In this document: positions 5,556 through 6,938 of the stretch, piece by piece
How positions within the stretch are numbered: position 1 is the first letter of the stretch
Layout: each line of letters begins with the position of its first letter
Assembly: GCA_020846375.1 (NCBI GenBank)
Contig: JADLDZ010000012.1
Location: forward strand, 1 to 6,938
Direction of reading: 5' to 3'
Length of the DNA: 6,938 nt
Source of the DNA: Nitrospirales bacterium
GTDB lineage: Bacteria; Nitrospirota; Thermodesulfovibrionia; Thermodesulfovibrionales; Dissulfurispiraceae
The notes under the pieces: model-generated
Told to the model about the DNA's origin: nothing
The model's database searches: none
What the model saw: the letters and a program-made list of their open reading frames with translations, nothing else
Position numbers and translations under genes: made by a program

Positions 5556-6938
5556 TCCGCCGTTTCTGAAGAATTTTTCCCGTCCGCAGAGGAGCCCGGC
5601 AGTGACCAAGAGCGGCACCCTCTACTATCCCCTGTGGCTCTCTTATGCTGCGGCCCTCGCGGACAAGAAGGGGCATTCCATCGATCTCATCGATGCCCCC
5701 GCGGACGGGTTCGACCTCGGGCATGTTCTGCAGAGGCTCCGGGAGTTCGGCCCCGGGCTTGTCGTGGTGGAGACCAGTACGCCGAGCATCTATAACGATG
5801 TGGATGTCTGCGGGAAGATCAAGGAGGTCCTGCCCGGGAGCTTTATCCTCCTCGTGGGGACCCATGTGTCCGCACTGCCGAAGGAATCCCTCCTGATCGG
5901 TGACGTGGTGGACGCCGTTGCCACGGGTGAATACGACTACACAGTCCTTGAGATTGCGGAAGCAGTCGAAAAGAGAAGAGAGCTGCAGGATATCGGGGGT
6001 ATCTGTTACCGGGCTCCCGAGGGAGCGGTATGCACGGAGCGCCGGCCCCTCATCGAGGACCTCGATGCGATTCCCTTCGTCAGCGGGATCTACAAGAGGT
6101 TCCTTCATACAGAGAATTATTTCAACCCCAACGCCCTCTTCCCCATGGTGACCATCACCACCAGCAGGGGATGCCCGTACCAATGCATCTTCTGCGTCTA
6201 TCCCCAGACCATGATGGGGCACCGGCTGCGGCTGCGGAGCGTGCAGAACGTGGTGGACGAAATCGAGTATATCGTCGAGTCCTTTCCCGGTGTGCAGTCC
6301 ATTTTCTTCGAAGACGATACCTTCACCGCCCTGAAGAGCCGGTGTATCGAAATATCCAACGAGATCCTGAGAAGGGGTATCAGGATAGCATGGACCGCCA
6401 ATGCGCGGGCCGACCTGGATTACGAGACCATGCGGGTCATGAAGGCCTCGGGGTGCCGCTGCATGTGCGTCGGCTTCGAGAGCGGGAGCCAGACGCTGCT
6501 CAATACCATCAAAAAGAAGATGGACACCGAAAAGATGCTGCGCTTCATGGAGGATGCCAGGAGGGCGGGCATCCTTGTCCACGGCTGCTTCATGGTGGGC
6601 CACCCCGGGGAGACGCAGGAGACCATGCAGCAGACCCTCGACCTCGCGAAGAGGCTCAACCCCGACACGGCGCAGTTCTATCCCATCATGATCTATCCGG
6701 GCACCGAGGCCTACGCCTGGTACAAGGAGAGGGGCCTGATCGCCACCGGCGACTTCTCGAAATGGCTCACCCCCAGCGGGCTGCACAACACCGTGATCAG
6801 GACGGAAAGGCTCTCTGCCGCGGACCTGGTGCATTTCTGCGACCATGCCCGGCGGGAGTTCTACCTGCGGCCGCGGTACCTGCTCTACAAGGCGAAACAG
6901 ACGCTGCTGAACCCCCGGGAGATGAGGAGAAACCTCAA
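5536..6938 (+). CDS. B12-binding-type radical SAM protein 2 (3' end cut by window edge)
   Basis: Radical SAM enzyme with 467 codons visible and no stop before the window ends; relatives are about this size, so little is probably missing. The N-terminus MKIAFLNPPFL, followed by YYPLWLSYAAALADKKGH (31-48) and LIDAP (51-55), is typical of cobalamin-binding-domain radical SAM proteins. GTHVSALPKES (108-118) and ATGEYD (129-134) match the conserved loops of that domain. The core has CPYQCIFC (Cys213, Cys217, Cys220), FFEDDTF (257-263), the GFESGSQ motif (313-319) and a GHPGET loop (355-360). The C-terminal part holds FYPIMIYPGTEAY (381-393), also usual for the family. It differs clearly from radical SAM protein 1, so it is not a recent duplicate. 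The start fits the family N-terminus although its ribosome binding site is weak. It resembles enzymes found beside glycosyltransferases and in lipid pathways (the HpnJ style), but I cannot assign a substrate. Confidence 0.87.
   Translation, partial: MKIAFLNPPFLKNFSRPQRSPAVTKSGTLYYPLWLSYAAALADKKGHSIDLIDAPADGFDLGHVLQRLREFGPGLVVVETSTPSIYNDVDVCGKIKEVLPGSFILLVGTHVSALPKESLLIGDVVDAVATGEYDYTVLEIAEAVEKRRELQDIGGICYRAPEGAVCTERRPLIEDLDAIPFVSGIYKRFLHTENYFNPNALFPMVTITTSRGCPYQCIFCVYPQTMMGHRLRLRSVQNVVDEIEYIVESFPGVQSIFFEDDTFTALKSRCIEISNEILRRGIRIAWTANARADLDYETMRVMKASGCRCMCVGFESGSQTLLNTIKKKMDTEKMLRFMEDARRAGILVHGCFMVGHPGETQETMQQTLDLAKRLNPDTAQFYPIMIYPGTEAYAWYKERGLIATGDFSKWLTPSGLHNTVIRTERLSAADLVHFCDHARREFYLRPRYLLYKAKQTLLNPREMRRNL

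Noticed and set aside
4768..6846. 692-codon open frame on the minus strand
   Set aside because: It lies antisense to the GT9 gene and radical SAM protein 2, both with clear family motifs. Its translation is rich in His, Pro, Gly and Arg with no domain, as expected for the complement of GC-rich coding DNA.

Overview
The window looks like chromosomal DNA from a GC-rich Gram-negative bacterium that makes type IV pili. The left part (1-2562, minus strand) is a minor-pilin operon. The right part (2912-6938, plus strand) is a run of two B12-binding-type radical SAM enzymes on either side of a family 9 glycosyltransferase. The heavy use of AGG/CGG arginine and CTC/ATC codons, the many radical SAM enzymes and the style of the palindromic repeat would suit Nitrospirota or Desulfobacterota (former Deltaproteobacteria). 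That placement is inference; no marker gene is present.

Left region, in the direction of transcription: a GspH/FimT-type pseudopilin (2562-2062), PilV (2074-1721), PilW (1708-683) and PilX (675 to beyond base 1). The order matches the fimT/fimU-pilV-pilW-pilX-pilY1 minor-pilin operon, so a PilY1-type adhesin is expected past the left edge. The genes are packed very tightly: the first two overlap by 13 nt, the other gaps are 12 and 7 nt, and two of the ribosome binding sites lie inside the last codons of the preceding gene. All four proteins have a prepilin leader and N-terminal hydrophobic helix, and all are rich in cysteine. The proteins should prime pilus assembly and cap the pilus tip.

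PilW carries the most unusual feature of this half. Its leader is 44 residues long because a GC-rich palindromic repeat lies inside the reading frame. A 15-nt piece of the same repeat recurs in the divergent intergenic region.

Middle region (2563-2911): a 349-nt divergent intergenic stretch with candidate promoters pointing both ways, the repeat fragment and several small inverted repeats.

Right region: radical SAM protein 1 (485 aa), GT9 glycosyltransferase (341 aa) and radical SAM protein 2 (at least 467 aa, cut by the right edge). All run in one direction with gaps of 35 and 105 nt, so they probably form an operon. The set suggests synthesis or modification of a cell-surface glycan or lipid, but neither radical SAM substrate can be read from sequence. 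Radical SAM 1 and the GT9 gene carry runs of 8 and 9 G in their coding sequence. A 16-codon ORF with a good ribosome binding site overlaps the start of radical SAM 2.
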